Counted from the stretch's first letter, positions 26,872-36,182 are shown. The stretch: 64,000 nucleotides of DNA from Lyngbya aestuarii BL J (GCF_000478195.2 NZ_AUZM01000009.1:62001-126000), one strand, 5' to 3'. Notes: generated from the sequence alone by a model not told the origin. A program made the numbers and translations.

Positions 26872-28761
26872 ATGGCTTCGGCACTAGAATTAGCTGTTGT
26901 TAGAGTATTTAAGTCGGCAGGGAACATTGCTGGATCGGGATTTTTAGTTTCCCCTCAGTACATCTTAACCTGCGCTCATGTTGTTGCTTTTACGACCGAA
27001 GGAATATCTTCTAAGCAGGAAGAAAAACCAACTCAAATCATTGAAATTGATTTTCCGGTTCTTGAAATCGGTAAAAAACTCAAGACAGAAGTAGCGTTCT
27101 GGTGTCCTTTAAAAACCGATGAAAATATACAAGATATTGCGGTATTAAAACTGCTCAACCCCGATCAACTTCCTGAACGTGCCGAACCCATTAACCTAAT
27201 TTTGACAGGAAATGAAAGCCTTTGGGGACATCGTTTCCGAGCATTAGGTTTTCCCGAAAAAGGGAGTAATGGAGAATGGGCAACAGGAATCTTGCGAGGA
27301 CGGGTGGGCAAAGGTCGTATTCAGGTTGAGGATATCAAAGAAACAGGACTTCGTTTGGAAAAAGGGTTTAGTGGCACAGCAATTTGGGATGAACAACTTC
27401 AAGGTGTTGTGGGTATGGCAGTCACGGAAGATGGTAAACGACCGGAAGCCAAAGTTGCATTTATCACCCCAACAGACCTATTACTAAAAGTTGGAGATTT
27501 GGCACAAGTTTGTCAAGTTAATGGAAGAATTCAGAAGGCGATCGCTATATTCCAAAATTATTTTAAAAGCCTTGAGAAAGAGATCCGTTATGCTTATTAT
27601 CAATCTTTGCCTCAAAATTCAATTCCGCTAAGTTCGGGTAAATCTTTATCCGAATTTCCCGAATCTCCAACTGAGATGATTCAAAATTTGGAAAATTATG
27701 AATTACTTGATAAATTCATCGGTTACTTATTTTTGCACCTCAAAGATTTGAAACATTCTCCTGAACTTCACTCACAGTTAACCCAATGGCTCAAGTTTTA
27801 TTTAAAAGATGAACCTGAAAATTTTTTGAATCCTTTAAAAAAGGAGCGGGCTATTAAAGAACAACAGAGAACTGAAGCCGGAGAAAAAGAACCCTGTTTA
27901 TTGGTGGGAATTTTTGAACAAAGTAGTTCTTTAGTCGTCAGGGCATGGCTGATTAAAGATGCACAAAAATATACTCCCGTCCAGATCGAAAGCTGTCATC
28001 TCCTGACTGATCAGGATAATTTTTGCATTAATGAAAAGGGCATTCTAATTAACAAAACCGCTATTTATAGCGGAAAGTCACCCCAAAATCTATCTGAACT
28101 CCTACAGTTAATTTTTGCCCAAGCTTCTTCCCTGTGCCAATGCAACGTTAAGAAAATCCAACTCTTTCTTCCCTACAGATTAATTGACCGGGAGAGAAAA
28201 TCCATCGATCAATGGTCGATTGATGATAGCGTTCCCGAACACTTAAAAACTATATGGGGTGTCGAATGTGAAGTGGCAGTAAGATTCTCGGAACGTCTCA
28301 AGCTTCCCGAAAATTCAGATATATATGTCAACAAATCGAGAACAAAATGGCAAGCACTGACTGGAAAACCACGCAAACAAGCTATTGATATTTTGCATCT
28401 TTCAGATTGGGGAAGCCCCAAAAAATTGTTCAAGCAAATTAATTCGGATGATGTGGTGGCAGTCCGATTAAAAGAAGTGCTTCAAGCCTCAAAACAACAA
28501 TCAATTATGGAAACTTTTTACTATGCAGGAATTCCCGTAGCACTGTGGATCAGGTCAGAAGCGGAAAGTCTGATGTGTAATGGAGAATTGGATAAAATCT
28601 GCCAGTCTTGTTGCTGGAATGAACTACCAAAGAGTATTAGAAACCAGCGCTATGAAGCTTGGGAAAAAGAAAGTGACACACACATCGGCCACTTATCATT
28701 GCTTTGGGATGATTTCAATCTCGTACCCCCTGCCCAACAACTGGGAATGTCGAAGCCATGA
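26872..28761 (+). CDS. Trypsin-like protease fused to VMAP C-terminal domain
   Basis: This 629-residue protein has a chymotrypsin-fold N terminus with the full triad: His36 in LTCAHVV, Asp88 in DIAVLKL, Ser167 in GFSGTAIWD. No signal peptide is present, so it is cytoplasmic. A helical linker (about 210-310) follows. Residues 325-629 form a VMAP-C domain (vWA-MoxR-associated protein), ending with the typical IGHLSLLWDDFNLVPP. In ternary conflict systems VMAP bridges the MoxR ATPase and effector. Here the effector is the protease. The stop overlaps the MoxR start by four bases (ATGA). Confidence 0.88.
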   Translation: MASALELAVVRVFKSAGNIAGSGFLVSPQYILTCAHVVAFTTEGISSKQEEKPTQIIEIDFPVLEIGKKLKTEVAFWCPLKTDENIQDIAVLKLLNPDQLPERAEPINLILTGNESLWGHRFRALGFPEKGSNGEWATGILRGRVGKGRIQVEDIKETGLRLEKGFSGTAIWDEQLQGVVGMAVTEDGKRPEAKVAFITPTDLLLKVGDLAQVCQVNGRIQKAIAIFQNYFKSLEKEIRYAYYQSLPQNSIPLSSGKSLSEFPESPTEMIQNLENYELLDKFIGYLFLHLKDLKHSPELHSQLTQWLKFYLKDEPENFLNPLKKERAIKEQQRTEAGEKEPCLLVGIFEQSSSLVVRAWLIKDAQKYTPVQIESCHLLTDQDNFCINEKGILINKTAIYSGKSPQNLSELLQLIFAQASSLCQCNVKKIQLFLPYRLIDRERKSIDQWSIDDSVPEHLKTIWGVECEVAVRFSERLKLPENSDIYVNKSRTKWQALTGKPRKQAIDILHLSDWGSPKKLFKQINSDDVVAVRLKEVLQASKQQSIMETFYYAGIPVALWIRSEAESLMCNGELDKICQSCCWNELPKSIRNQRYEAWEKESDTHIGHLSLLWDDFNLVPPAQQLGMSKP

Positions 28762-29783
28762 GTGACTGGGAAATTTTCAAACAGAATGCAGAACCTCACG
28801 ATGGTATTAAAAATTTGCCACCCCCTCCCAGTTGGCGACCGTTTGGCCAGGAAAGCCAACCCGGAGAAAGTCGCCTGAAACGAAGGGGTGAAACTTTTCA
28901 GGTGCGTCCCGATGAAGTAAAAATGATCAACGCCGCTTTGTACCTGCGACGACCCCTACTCATCACTGGAAAACCGGGAACGGGCAAATCTTCCCTCGCC
29001 TACGCCGTAGCAAGACAGCTTAAACTGGGGGAAGTGCTTTACTGGCCGATTACCACCCGTACCAGCCTCAAAGATGGACTCTACGATTATGATGCCATTG
29101 GTCGGTTACAGGAAGCCAAACAGCAGGAAACCCCAAACAATCAAACCCTTTCCCCAGAAGAACGCCGAAAACAACTTCAACAAATAGAAAAATACATCAC
29201 TCTCGGCTCTTTGGGAACCGCTTTGCTTCCTTCAAAACGTCCTCGGGTTCTTCTAATAGACGAAATTGACAAAAGCGATATTGACCTCCCCAATAACTTA
29301 CTAACAATTCTCGAAGAAGGATCATTTGAAATTCCCGAATTGGTTAGAATCAAAGAAGAAGTTAATACCGTAACCGTTCGCACCGCCTACAGTGACGAAT
29401 ACGAAGAAATCACTCGCTCCGATATCAGCGCTCAAATTCACAACGGACGAATAACCTGCACCGCTTTTCCCTTCGTGGTGATGACCAGCAACGGAGAGCG
29501 GGATTTTCCGGCTCCCTTTTTGCGGCGGTGTTTGCGGTTAACCATGAAGCCGCCAACAAAAGAAGAACTCACGAGAATTGTAGCGGCTCATTTAGATGAA
29601 ACAATAGCACAGGAATCACAAGATTTGATTCATCAGTTTATTGAAAAGCGGGATGAAGGAACCCTGGCAACAGATCAACTTCTCAATGCCGTTTTTATGG
29701 TTGTTAGGGGTCGCATTTCCACTAAAGATGAATTGATCGAACAAATCTTAAAAGACTTGGGCAGAGTTGAAGATGAGGACTAA
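28758..29783 (+). CDS. MoxR-family AAA+ ATPase of the ternary system
   Basis: The 341-residue protein has Walker A GKPGTGKS (71-78), Walker B VLLIDEIDKSD (164-174), and the conserved FPFVVMTSNGERDFPAPFLR sensor/arginine region. The N terminus (WEIFKQNAEPHDGIKNLPPP) is characteristic of MoxR proteins in VMAP operons. MoxR ATPases remodel partner proteins, usually those carrying vWA-like domains. It overlaps the protease gene by four bases, which indicates tight translational coupling. Confidence 0.92.
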   Translation: MSDWEIFKQNAEPHDGIKNLPPPPSWRPFGQESQPGESRLKRRGETFQVRPDEVKMINAALYLRRPLLITGKPGTGKSSLAYAVARQLKLGEVLYWPITTRTSLKDGLYDYDAIGRLQEAKQQETPNNQTLSPEERRKQLQQIEKYITLGSLGTALLPSKRPRVLLIDEIDKSDIDLPNNLLTILEEGSFEIPELVRIKEEVNTVTVRTAYSDEYEEITRSDISAQIHNGRITCTAFPFVVMTSNGERDFPAPFLRRCLRLTMKPPTKEELTRIVAAHLDETIAQESQDLIHQFIEKRDEGTLATDQLLNAVFMVVRGRISTKDELIEQILKDLGRVEDED

Positions 29784-29820
29784 ATGAAGTCAGAAGTTTG
29801 AAGTCAGAAGTCAGAAGTTA
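29784..29820 (+). repeat. GTCAGAA heptamer repeat after the MoxR gene
   Basis: Immediately after the stop lies TGAAGTCAGAAG followed by further AAGTCAG units. The same string begins at the stop codons near 32444 and 33605, so it marks three gene ends in this operon. Confidence 0.7.
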
Positions 29821-29839
29821 GGCTGGATAAATACTGAAA

Positions 29840-32446
29840 ATGAGCGATTCCAATCTTCATTATGCCGTTAAACGTTTAATCGACCGATTTGAAAAAACCG
29901 GACTGTTAAAACGCCTCGAACTCAGCGATGAAGATCTCGCCGATAGTATTTGGTTAGCGCTGCAAATGGGTGAGGTACAAACTTCCCAAAAACCCGAAGA
30001 CAAACTAGAAACCGACCCTGACCCAACAGTTGAAATTGTAGAGGGTGAACTTCCAGAACCCCCAACGGAAACCGAACCCACCGTTTCAATTATTACCGAA
30101 GACTCCCCCCAACAAACCCCCGAACAAGCCCCCATCAAGAGTTTACCCCTGCAAGTTCCGGCCGCCCCCGCCCTGCTGAACGCGCTAGAATTGGGGCGAT
30201 CGCTGCGTCCCCTGATGCGGAAAGTTCCCTCTCCAACGGGAAACGTGTTAGACGAAGAAGCAACGGTGACTCGAATAGCCGAGCGGGACCTGTGGATGCC
30301 CGTCACCCAACCCGAACCCGAGCGCTGGCTAGACTTGGAACTGGTTGTCGAAGAATCCCGCTCCGCCTTCATCTGGAAAGAAACCGTCGGCGAACTCCAA
30401 CAACTGTTTGAAACTCACGGCGCCTTTCGCAACGTGCGGGTGTGGAGTTTGTTCGGTTCCGACGCCCAACCCCAATTAGTCCGGCGACATCGAAGCGGAA
30501 AACCCCGTCAGTGCCAACACAGCCACCGGGAACTGATCCATCCCAACCAACGGGGAGCCGTTATCCTCGTCAGCGATTGTACCTCAACCGTTTGGCAGAA
30601 CGCCAGCATCCACAAGTGGCTGAAAACCTGGTCAGAACACGGCCCGACAACGGTGTTACAACTGTTTCCCGAATGGCTTTGGGATAGCACCCAACTGGGA
30701 ACCGGACGCCAACTGTTCGGCACCGCGATCGCTCCCGGAGTTGCCAACCCTCGCCTCATCCTGGAGAACCTTCCCGCCTGGATACCCGTAGACGGTCAAA
30801 ACGCCCTAGTTTTACCCGTTATCCGACCCGAACCTGAACTTTTAAACAATTGGTGTCGGGTGGTGTCCGGGTCAAGCAACGCCCGAATACCCACCTTTTT
30901 ATTTGATTTGGAATTTGTTCGGGAACAGTACCAAAGCCAATCGACAGAAGTTGAAGATCAGCGCGAATATTCAGCCAAAACCCAAGTTAGTCGATTTTTA
31001 GCAACCGCTTCTGTCACTGCTCAACGACTGGCGGGAATGATGGCAGCCGCACCCGTGAACCTGTCCGTCGTCAATCTCATTCGCAAAACCCTATTACCAG
31101 AAGCCACCCCGGTTCATGTGGCGGAAGTTTACATGGGGGGACTGCTAACCCCAACCGACTCCAACGGCACCGAACCAGTCTATGATTTTCTTCCAGGCGT
31201 GCGACAGGCGTTGAACGAGGCAATGGGACGCAACGAAACCACCGCAGTCCTTGATGCCATTTCGAGTTACATCGCCAAAGAAATAGACCGACCCATTCGC
31301 AGTTTTCGGGCATTGCTGGCATTGTTGCCGGACTATGAAGAGGGAGAGCGGGAGAAAATATTACCCTTCGCCGAAGTTGCAGTCGAAGTATTGGAAAACA
31401 TGGGCGGAGAATATGCCGAATTTGCCCGGGAAATAGCCGATGATGTGGAGATTTCCAACAACCGCAACAGAAAAACCGATGGCCCAGACGGTCAAGACGA
31501 TCAACCCCTCCCAGAACCCCCAATTCAAACCGACACTTTTGAAGTTGCCTTTATTGAGGTTGAAGAAACCGTAACCTTTGAATTTGATGTGGCAACGTTG
31601 AAACGTCAGCCCCGCTCATCGAAGGGAAGCAAGCATGAATATGAATGGGTCATTCAAAAAGAGAAACAGCAAATCTCAGGGGTAATAGAAGACTTGGGAA
31701 ATGGCATTCAACTCGAACTGGTCAGAATCCCCGCAGGTAGGTTTCTGATGGGTTCCCCGGAAGATGAATTAGAACGCTCGGAACGTGAAAGTCCGCAACA
31801 TGAAGTCAATGTTTCTACTTTCTTCATGGGTCGCTATCCTATTACCCAAATTCAATGGAAAACCATTATCACTCAGGTGCCAAAAATTAAACGAGATCTT
31901 AATCCTGACCCATCCAGATTTAAAGGAGATAATCGACCTGTAGAACAAGTGTCCTGGTACGATGCGGTTGAATTTTGCGCTCGACTCTCCCAATATACAG
32001 GTCAAGTTTATCGTCTACCCAGTGAGGCGGAATGGGAATATGCCTGTCGTGCGGGAACCCAAACCCCATTTTACTTTGGAGAAATCATCACAACCGAACT
32101 CGTCAACTATCACGCAAACCACACCTACAATAGAAGTCCCAAAGGCGAGTATCGAGAACAAACGACAGATGTGGGGAGTTTTCCCGCCAATGCTTGGGGA
32201 CTCTACGATATGCACGGCAATGTTTGGGAATGGTGCTTAGATGACCATCACGAAAGCTATGAAGGTGCGCCAACAGATGAAAGTGCCTGGATAGACGAAG
32301 ACCGTACAGAATCAACAGGGGTAGCACTGCGGGGCGGCTCATGGGTCGACATTCCTTGTGATTGTCGTTCTGCCTACCGCGACTACTATCTTCCGCGCGA
32401 CTTCATCTTCAGTTTCGTTGGTTTTCGTGTGGTGCGTGTTAGATGA
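29840..32446 (+). CDS. SAV_2336-type protein fused to formylglycine-generating-enzyme-like domain
   Basis: The 868-residue protein starts with a short helical effector-associated-like domain (AVKRLIDRFEKTGLLKRLEL), then a proline/glutamate-rich linker. The SAV_2336-type region (about 155-560) includes WLDLELVVEESRSAFIWKET and RGAVILVSDCTSTVW, probably a vWA-like partner for MoxR. Residues about 625-868 are an FGE-sulfatase (SUMF1-like) domain with VRIPAGRFLMGSPEDELE, YRLPSEAEWEYACRAG, MHGNVWEWCLDD and the closing GFRVVRV. In such systems the FGE domain is the proposed effector or target-modifier. It is the fourth gene of the operon. Confidence 0.88.
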   Translation: MSDSNLHYAVKRLIDRFEKTGLLKRLELSDEDLADSIWLALQMGEVQTSQKPEDKLETDPDPTVEIVEGELPEPPTETEPTVSIITEDSPQQTPEQAPIKSLPLQVPAAPALLNALELGRSLRPLMRKVPSPTGNVLDEEATVTRIAERDLWMPVTQPEPERWLDLELVVEESRSAFIWKETVGELQQLFETHGAFRNVRVWSLFGSDAQPQLVRRHRSGKPRQCQHSHRELIHPNQRGAVILVSDCTSTVWQNASIHKWLKTWSEHGPTTVLQLFPEWLWDSTQLGTGRQLFGTAIAPGVANPRLILENLPAWIPVDGQNALVLPVIRPEPELLNNWCRVVSGSSNARIPTFLFDLEFVREQYQSQSTEVEDQREYSAKTQVSRFLATASVTAQRLAGMMAAAPVNLSVVNLIRKTLLPEATPVHVAEVYMGGLLTPTDSNGTEPVYDFLPGVRQALNEAMGRNETTAVLDAISSYIAKEIDRPIRSFRALLALLPDYEEGEREKILPFAEVAVEVLENMGGEYAEFAREIADDVEISNNRNRKTDGPDGQDDQPLPEPPIQTDTFEVAFIEVEETVTFEFDVATLKRQPRSSKGSKHEYEWVIQKEKQQISGVIEDLGNGIQLELVRIPAGRFLMGSPEDELERSERESPQHEVNVSTFFMGRYPITQIQWKTIITQVPKIKRDLNPDPSRFKGDNRPVEQVSWYDAVEFCARLSQYTGQVYRLPSEAEWEYACRAGTQTPFYFGEIITTELVNYHANHTYNRSPKGEYREQTTDVGSFPANAWGLYDMHGNVWEWCLDDHHESYEGAPTDESAWIDEDRTESTGVALRGGSWVDIPCDCRSAYRDYYLPRDFIFSFVGFRVVRVR

Positions 32447-32636
32447 AGTCAGAAGTCAGCAGATTGTAATTTGCTTTTTCCGCATAACTTTGCAACAGTC
32501 GGACAACTTTTTGAGCTTCAATCTTTTCAGTAATAGCACTCAGCAACCACTGCTCGATATAGATTTTATTTTCTTCGGCTAGACGTTCAATTTCCTTCAG
32601 CAACGTCTCCGGTAATTGTAAAGGATAATGACTCAT
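32439..32636 (-). CDS. Short antitoxin-like protein, probably 3'-truncated
   Basis: The 65 codons begin MSHYPLQLPETLLKEIERLA and continue EQWLLSAITEKIEAQK, a helical pattern like short HicB/RHH-type antitoxins found upstream of PIN toxins in cyanobacteria. The last residues (LLTSDFI) come from the GTCAGAA repeat on the other strand, and the frame overlaps the 3' end of the SAV_2336 gene. The natural C terminus and any toxin partner therefore seem to be lost. Confidence 0.55.
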   Translation of the reverse strand: MSHYPLQLPETLLKEIERLAEENKIYIEQWLLSAITEKIEAQKVVRLLQSYAEKANYNLLTSDFI

Positions 32637-32734
32637 TAGCGAACTTTCAGGCTTTGAGAAACTCTATATTGGTTTTGTGACCACTGCATCATCTTGTACA
32701 TTTGTATCATACACTTGGCACGGTAATTTACACT

Positions 32735-33607
32735 ATGGCAAAAATAACAATTCGCAAGCAAACGCGACAGGCTGAATACTATGTCGAAATGTTGGGTAAT
32801 AATGTTGAACTGGCGATGGTGAAAATTCCCGCAGGAAGGTTTATAATGGGTTCGACCGAGGATGAATTGGAACGCTTAGACCGGGAAAGCCCCCAACATG
32901 AAGTTACCGTTTCAGAGTTTTTTATGGGGCGTTATCCCATCACTCAGGGTCAGTGGAAAGCCGTTGTTGAAACCACCGAGAAGATTGAACGGGATCTCAA
33001 GCCCGACCCCTCAGAGTTCAAAGATGCCTACGAAAATTATGACCGTTGGAGTCGTCCCGTTGAGCAAGTCTCCTGGTTAGATGCCAAAGAATTCTGCGCC
33101 CGATTGAGTCAAAAAACGGGCAGAGATTACCGCCTCCCAACTGAAGCCCAGTGGGAATACGCCTGTCGCGCCGGAACCGCAACACCCTTTCACTTTGGAG
33201 AAACCATCACCACAGACCTGGCTAACTATTGCGGAACGGATCGAGAAATTGGCGGCGAGACCTACAGCGGTTCCTACGGCAGAGGCCCCAAAGGAGAATA
33301 TCGAGAACAAACCACCCCGGTCGGCTACTTCAAAGTGGCGAATCCCTTCGGTTTGTGCGATATGCACGGCAACGTTTGGGAATGGTGCGAGGATGATTTC
33401 CACGACAACTATGAGGGCGCACCCGATGATGGTAGCGCGTGGTTGTCACAAAATACAAAAACTACAGATACTACAGGTTATAGTAAAATCCTTCGTGGCG
33501 GCTCCTGGCTCTACTATTCGAGGCACTGCCGCTCCGCGTACCGCAGTATCAATAACTCCGGCATCGACTACCGCTATTTCGGGTTTCGTGTGGTGCGTGT
33601 CAAATGA
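32735..33607 (+). CDS. Formylglycine-generating-enzyme-like protein (SUMF1 family)
   Basis: The ATG at 32735 (MAKITIRKQTRQAEYYVEML) is preferred over an upstream in-frame start. The 290-residue protein is an FGE-sulfatase domain with VKIPAGRFIMGSTEDELE, YRLPTEAQWEYACRAG, MHGNVWEWCEDD and LRGGSW, ending GFRVVRVK. It is clearly paralogous to the C-terminal domain of the preceding large protein. Several of these proteins lack the two copper-binding cysteines of true FGE. I see no obvious pair near the C terminus here, so the activity is uncertain. Confidence 0.88.
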   Translation: MAKITIRKQTRQAEYYVEMLGNNVELAMVKIPAGRFIMGSTEDELERLDRESPQHEVTVSEFFMGRYPITQGQWKAVVETTEKIERDLKPDPSEFKDAYENYDRWSRPVEQVSWLDAKEFCARLSQKTGRDYRLPTEAQWEYACRAGTATPFHFGETITTDLANYCGTDREIGGETYSGSYGRGPKGEYREQTTPVGYFKVANPFGLCDMHGNVWEWCEDDFHDNYEGAPDDGSAWLSQNTKTTDTTGYSKILRGGSWLYYSRHCRSAYRSINNSGIDYRYFGFRVVRVK

Positions 33608-33660
33608 AGTCAGAAGTCAGAAGATCTACAATTTAATAGAATACTATAGCATTAAAGTTA

Positions 33661-34015
33661 GTTCCTAAACTTTGGGAAGGAGCTTGGGTAATTCTGGATA
33701 ATTGTTCGATTCATAAGGGAGAAAGGATTAGACAATTAATTGAGAAAGCTGGAGCTAAGTTACTGTATCTTCCGACCTATTCTCCCGAGTTTAATCCTAT
33801 AGAAAATTGTTGGCGCGTCTGGGCGCCGCTCCGCAGGCACTTGAATTTAATTCAAGTGAACGGAGCGGTCAAAACTGAAAAGTATTTGGCGTAAGATTGT
33901 TGCGAGAACATATCCTGACTTATCTGAAGCTATTGAATTTGCTTTTAATGAAGTGTCTACAGAAGATATTCGTAACTGGTTTACTCATTGTTGTTATTGT
34001 ACCTCATTAGATTGA
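33661..34015 (+). pseudogene. IS630-family transposase, C-terminal fragment
   Basis: The translation VPKLWEGAWVILDNCSIHKG, YLPTYSPEFNPIENCW, then after an insertion SKLKS-like IWRKIVARTYPDLSEAIEFA and a TGA stop at 34013. The ILDN aspartate and SPEFNPIEN glutamate are the second and third DDE residues. The N-terminal two thirds are absent. The fragment is itself interrupted by a small palindromic element. Confidence 0.8.
33815..33869. repeat. 55-base palindromic element inserted in the IS630 fragment
   Basis: CCGCTCCG (33826-33833) pairs with CGGAGCGG (33861-33868), and CACTTGAATT (33838-33847) pairs with AATTCAAGTG (33849-33858). A nested perfect hairpin results. It sits between ENCW and KLKS codons of the transposase. 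It looks like a small dispersed mobile repeat. Confidence 0.75.
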
Positions 34016-34245
34016 AAAACGCTATAACCAAATTCATCGGCAGTAAAAGAATTGGCTGTGCGGGGATAAATGTTGATTATTTAGATGACGTTGATCAGGG
34101 GAAAATTAAACTATTAAAACCTATTTTGGAGAATACTTTAAATCAAATAGAAGCCGAAATATTGACTCTAAAAGATGATGCTGCGGGTGAAAAATTTAAG
34201 TGGCACACTTACACCGTAAAGCGCAAACGCATCGCTAAGGGATAA
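33988..34245 (+). CDS. Hypothetical protein fragment, 85 aa
   Basis: The useful part is KFIGSKRIGCAGINVDYLDD followed by KIKLLKPILENTLNQIEAEI and a basic end, HTYTVKRKRIAKG. It overlaps the transposase remnant and has no ribosome binding site, so the natural start may be missing. I do not recognise the family. It and the next frame may be pieces of one accessory locus. Confidence 0.4.
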   Translation: MLLLYLIRLKNAITKFIGSKRIGCAGINVDYLDDVDQGKIKLLKPILENTLNQIEAEILTLKDDAAGEKFKWHTYTVKRKRIAKG

Positions 34246-34248
34246 AAA

Positions 34249-34593
34249 GTGACTGATTCTAAAGTTATTGAACTGTTTAACGAACAATTTAAGGATAAAA
34301 AGAAGGAGACAAACTTAGCGATGGTTTATTCGGGTTTTTGTTGGTCAAATTCCGGTGAACTTCATTATACCGTCCCTGCATACGAAGAATATCAATATCT
34401 AAAAGTGGTTGAATAAATTGAGGGAAAAAAACGCCACCATCATATTAAGAATTACGGCTCTAAAACCGAACGAGGGTCTTATGCCAACAGCCCCGACTAT
34501 CAGGAATGGGTGGAAAAATTTGCCGCCAGAGACGCCATGCGGGAGTTGACCAAGATGGCAAACCGCATAAGAGATTTGTTATCTGACTCTTGA
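34249..34593 (+). pseudogene. Hypothetical gene interrupted by an in-frame TAA
   Basis: GTG at 34249 opens VTDSKVIELFNEQFKDKKKE and runs to TAA at 34414. The same frame then continues with a natural-looking sequence, IEGKKRHHHIKNYGSKTERG to RIRDLLSDS, stopping at 34591. Either a nonsense mutation split one 114-residue gene or these are two fragments. The family is not recognised. Confidence 0.45.
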
Positions 34594-34920
34594 AGACAAT
34601 CTCCTGAAATTCCCGATAGACAAGGGTTTGTATCGGTTTCCTGTTTGTTCTAGCAATTTACAATTTACATTTACTAGAACAAATAGATAGCAATTTCCCG
34701 CCTAAGTTTGGGTGTCAAGTCCCGGTGTGGTGCGTAACGGATGTTTCAGTGATTTCGCTTGAATGCTTGTCAAGACCTGCTCAAATATTGAAAGCTGCAA
34801 TATTATCTAGATTGCCCTCAGTCACAGTAACGCTAGTTTTGCCTCAAGTTGCTTTACCCATTTTGCTGATGATATACAATCTAGGGCAGAGAAAATTGAG
34901 AAAGAATCAAAAAACAGCTT
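34594..34920. other. Intergenic region before the RTX-repeat gene
   Basis: The only reading frame (34725-34928) starts MWCVTDVSVISLECLS and looks non-coding, hydrophobic by chance. No promoter or RNA is evident. Confidence 0.35.
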
Positions 34921-35748
34921 ATGACTAGTAATTTTGTTGATGTTGGCTTTGTAGAAGCGGGCTTTGCTGGCGAGGTTGATCCTGCGCGTCAAGTCGCATT
35001 CGGAACAGAGCTAAATGATTTAGTTGGTTTTCCTACTTCTATACGAGATAGTGATGGTGTAGAGTCCAATGCAGATATTAGCCAACTAGAAATCTCACTG
35101 CTGGATGGAAACGATACTTTAAATGGTTCCAATGTCGATACATCTGCGGTCGGGAATGGAACAGCATTAATTGTACTGGGTAATACAGGTAATGATAACC
35201 TGACGGGAACAAGTAGTACCGATAGTTTATTTGGTGGCCAGGATCAAGATGAGATTGATGGTTTTGGCGGCAACGATCAGGTTTTTGGTAATCTCGGTGA
35301 TGATACCCTAGCGGGGGCGCTGGGAGATGACTTTGTATTTGGCGGCCAAGGTAATGATGTTGTTTCTGGTGGCCCTGGGAATAACGTTGTATTTGGCGAT
35401 TTGGGGGATGATACTTTAATTGGGTCAACGGGTGTTGATACCCTCACAGGGGGACCTGGAGTGGATCGATTTTTCATTGCCGAACTTCCCAACACCACTG
35501 ACCCGGCTGCTGTGAGTTTAATTACAGACTTCTCCACTGTACCCGGAGAGACAGATGGAATTCAATTTATTGTTCCCTCTGTTGCGTCGTTCATTTCCAT
35601 TAGTCCTCTACAAACAATACAAACAAGTGGTGGCCCAATTGAAGGGTTCTTGATTTCTGATATTACTGGAACAAATGCCTTATTAGTGGTGCAAAATAAT
35701 CCTAATATTACTCGTCCCCTAGAGATTAACGACTTTCTCAATTTTTAA
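34921..35748 (+). CDS. RTX-type calcium-binding repeat protein
   Basis: The 275-residue protein has about six glycine/aspartate nonapeptide units in residues 85-180 (DSLFGGQDQD, GGNDQVFGNLGDDTLAG, GPGNNVVFGDLGDDTL). A C-terminal beta domain ending in ITRPLEINDFLNF follows. RTX proteins are exported unfolded through type I secretion using an uncleaved C-terminal signal and fold on calcium outside the cell. No ABC exporter is in the window, though an HlyD-type adaptor is encoded 2 kb away on the other strand. The ligand or role is unknown. Confidence 0.88.
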   Translation: MTSNFVDVGFVEAGFAGEVDPARQVAFGTELNDLVGFPTSIRDSDGVESNADISQLEISLLDGNDTLNGSNVDTSAVGNGTALIVLGNTGNDNLTGTSSTDSLFGGQDQDEIDGFGGNDQVFGNLGDDTLAGALGDDFVFGGQGNDVVSGGPGNNVVFGDLGDDTLIGSTGVDTLTGGPGVDRFFIAELPNTTDPAAVSLITDFSTVPGETDGIQFIVPSVASFISISPLQTIQTSGGPIEGFLISDITGTNALLVVQNNPNITRPLEINDFLNF

Positions 35749-35975
35749 GAATAACGAGAGCTACATCTACTTACTTTAGCAAAAACACAATTGCAGACAT
35801 ACAAAGCGTATCAAGCCTCAATCTTCATATTCTTTGTGTCTCTGTAATGGTGTAGCAATCCGATCCCAATTTTTTAAAAATCTCATCTTGAAGGAAACAG
35901 TAAGCTATTAAGCATTTAAACTGTGATACGATGAAGTAAACTTAAATCAGTAATTAGGTTAGTAATTGGGTCAAG

Positions 35976-36182
35976 AGGCTTGCCCCAAATGACTTAAAGC
36001 CAGAACAAAAAGAAAAGCTGCTTTTGGAATTAAAGCGAGAAGATAATAGCGGAATTCGAGAAATAATTCTAATTCTACTCTTGCTGAATAATGGAAAAAC
36101 GCAAAAAGAAATAGCAGAATTTTTAGGAATTTATGTAGATAAGATCTGCTATTTGTGTGGTGGGGGGTTGAGTAGCAACTGA
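35976..36182 (+). pseudogene. IS630-family transposase, N-terminal fragment
   Basis: The frame APNDLKPEQKEKLLLELKRE continues IREIILILLLLNNGKTQKEI, a helix-turn-helix start of IS630 transposases, and ends in a premature TGA after IYVDKICYLCGG. No catalytic part follows. It may be the missing half of the fragment at 33661-34015, separated by an insertion, but it lies downstream of it, so a rearrangement would be needed. Confidence 0.65.

Noticed and set aside
18312-34416. Stop-codon reassignment (TAA as sense)
   Set aside because: All intact genes end at ordinary stops including TAA, and no suppressor tRNA is visible; pseudogene decay is simpler.
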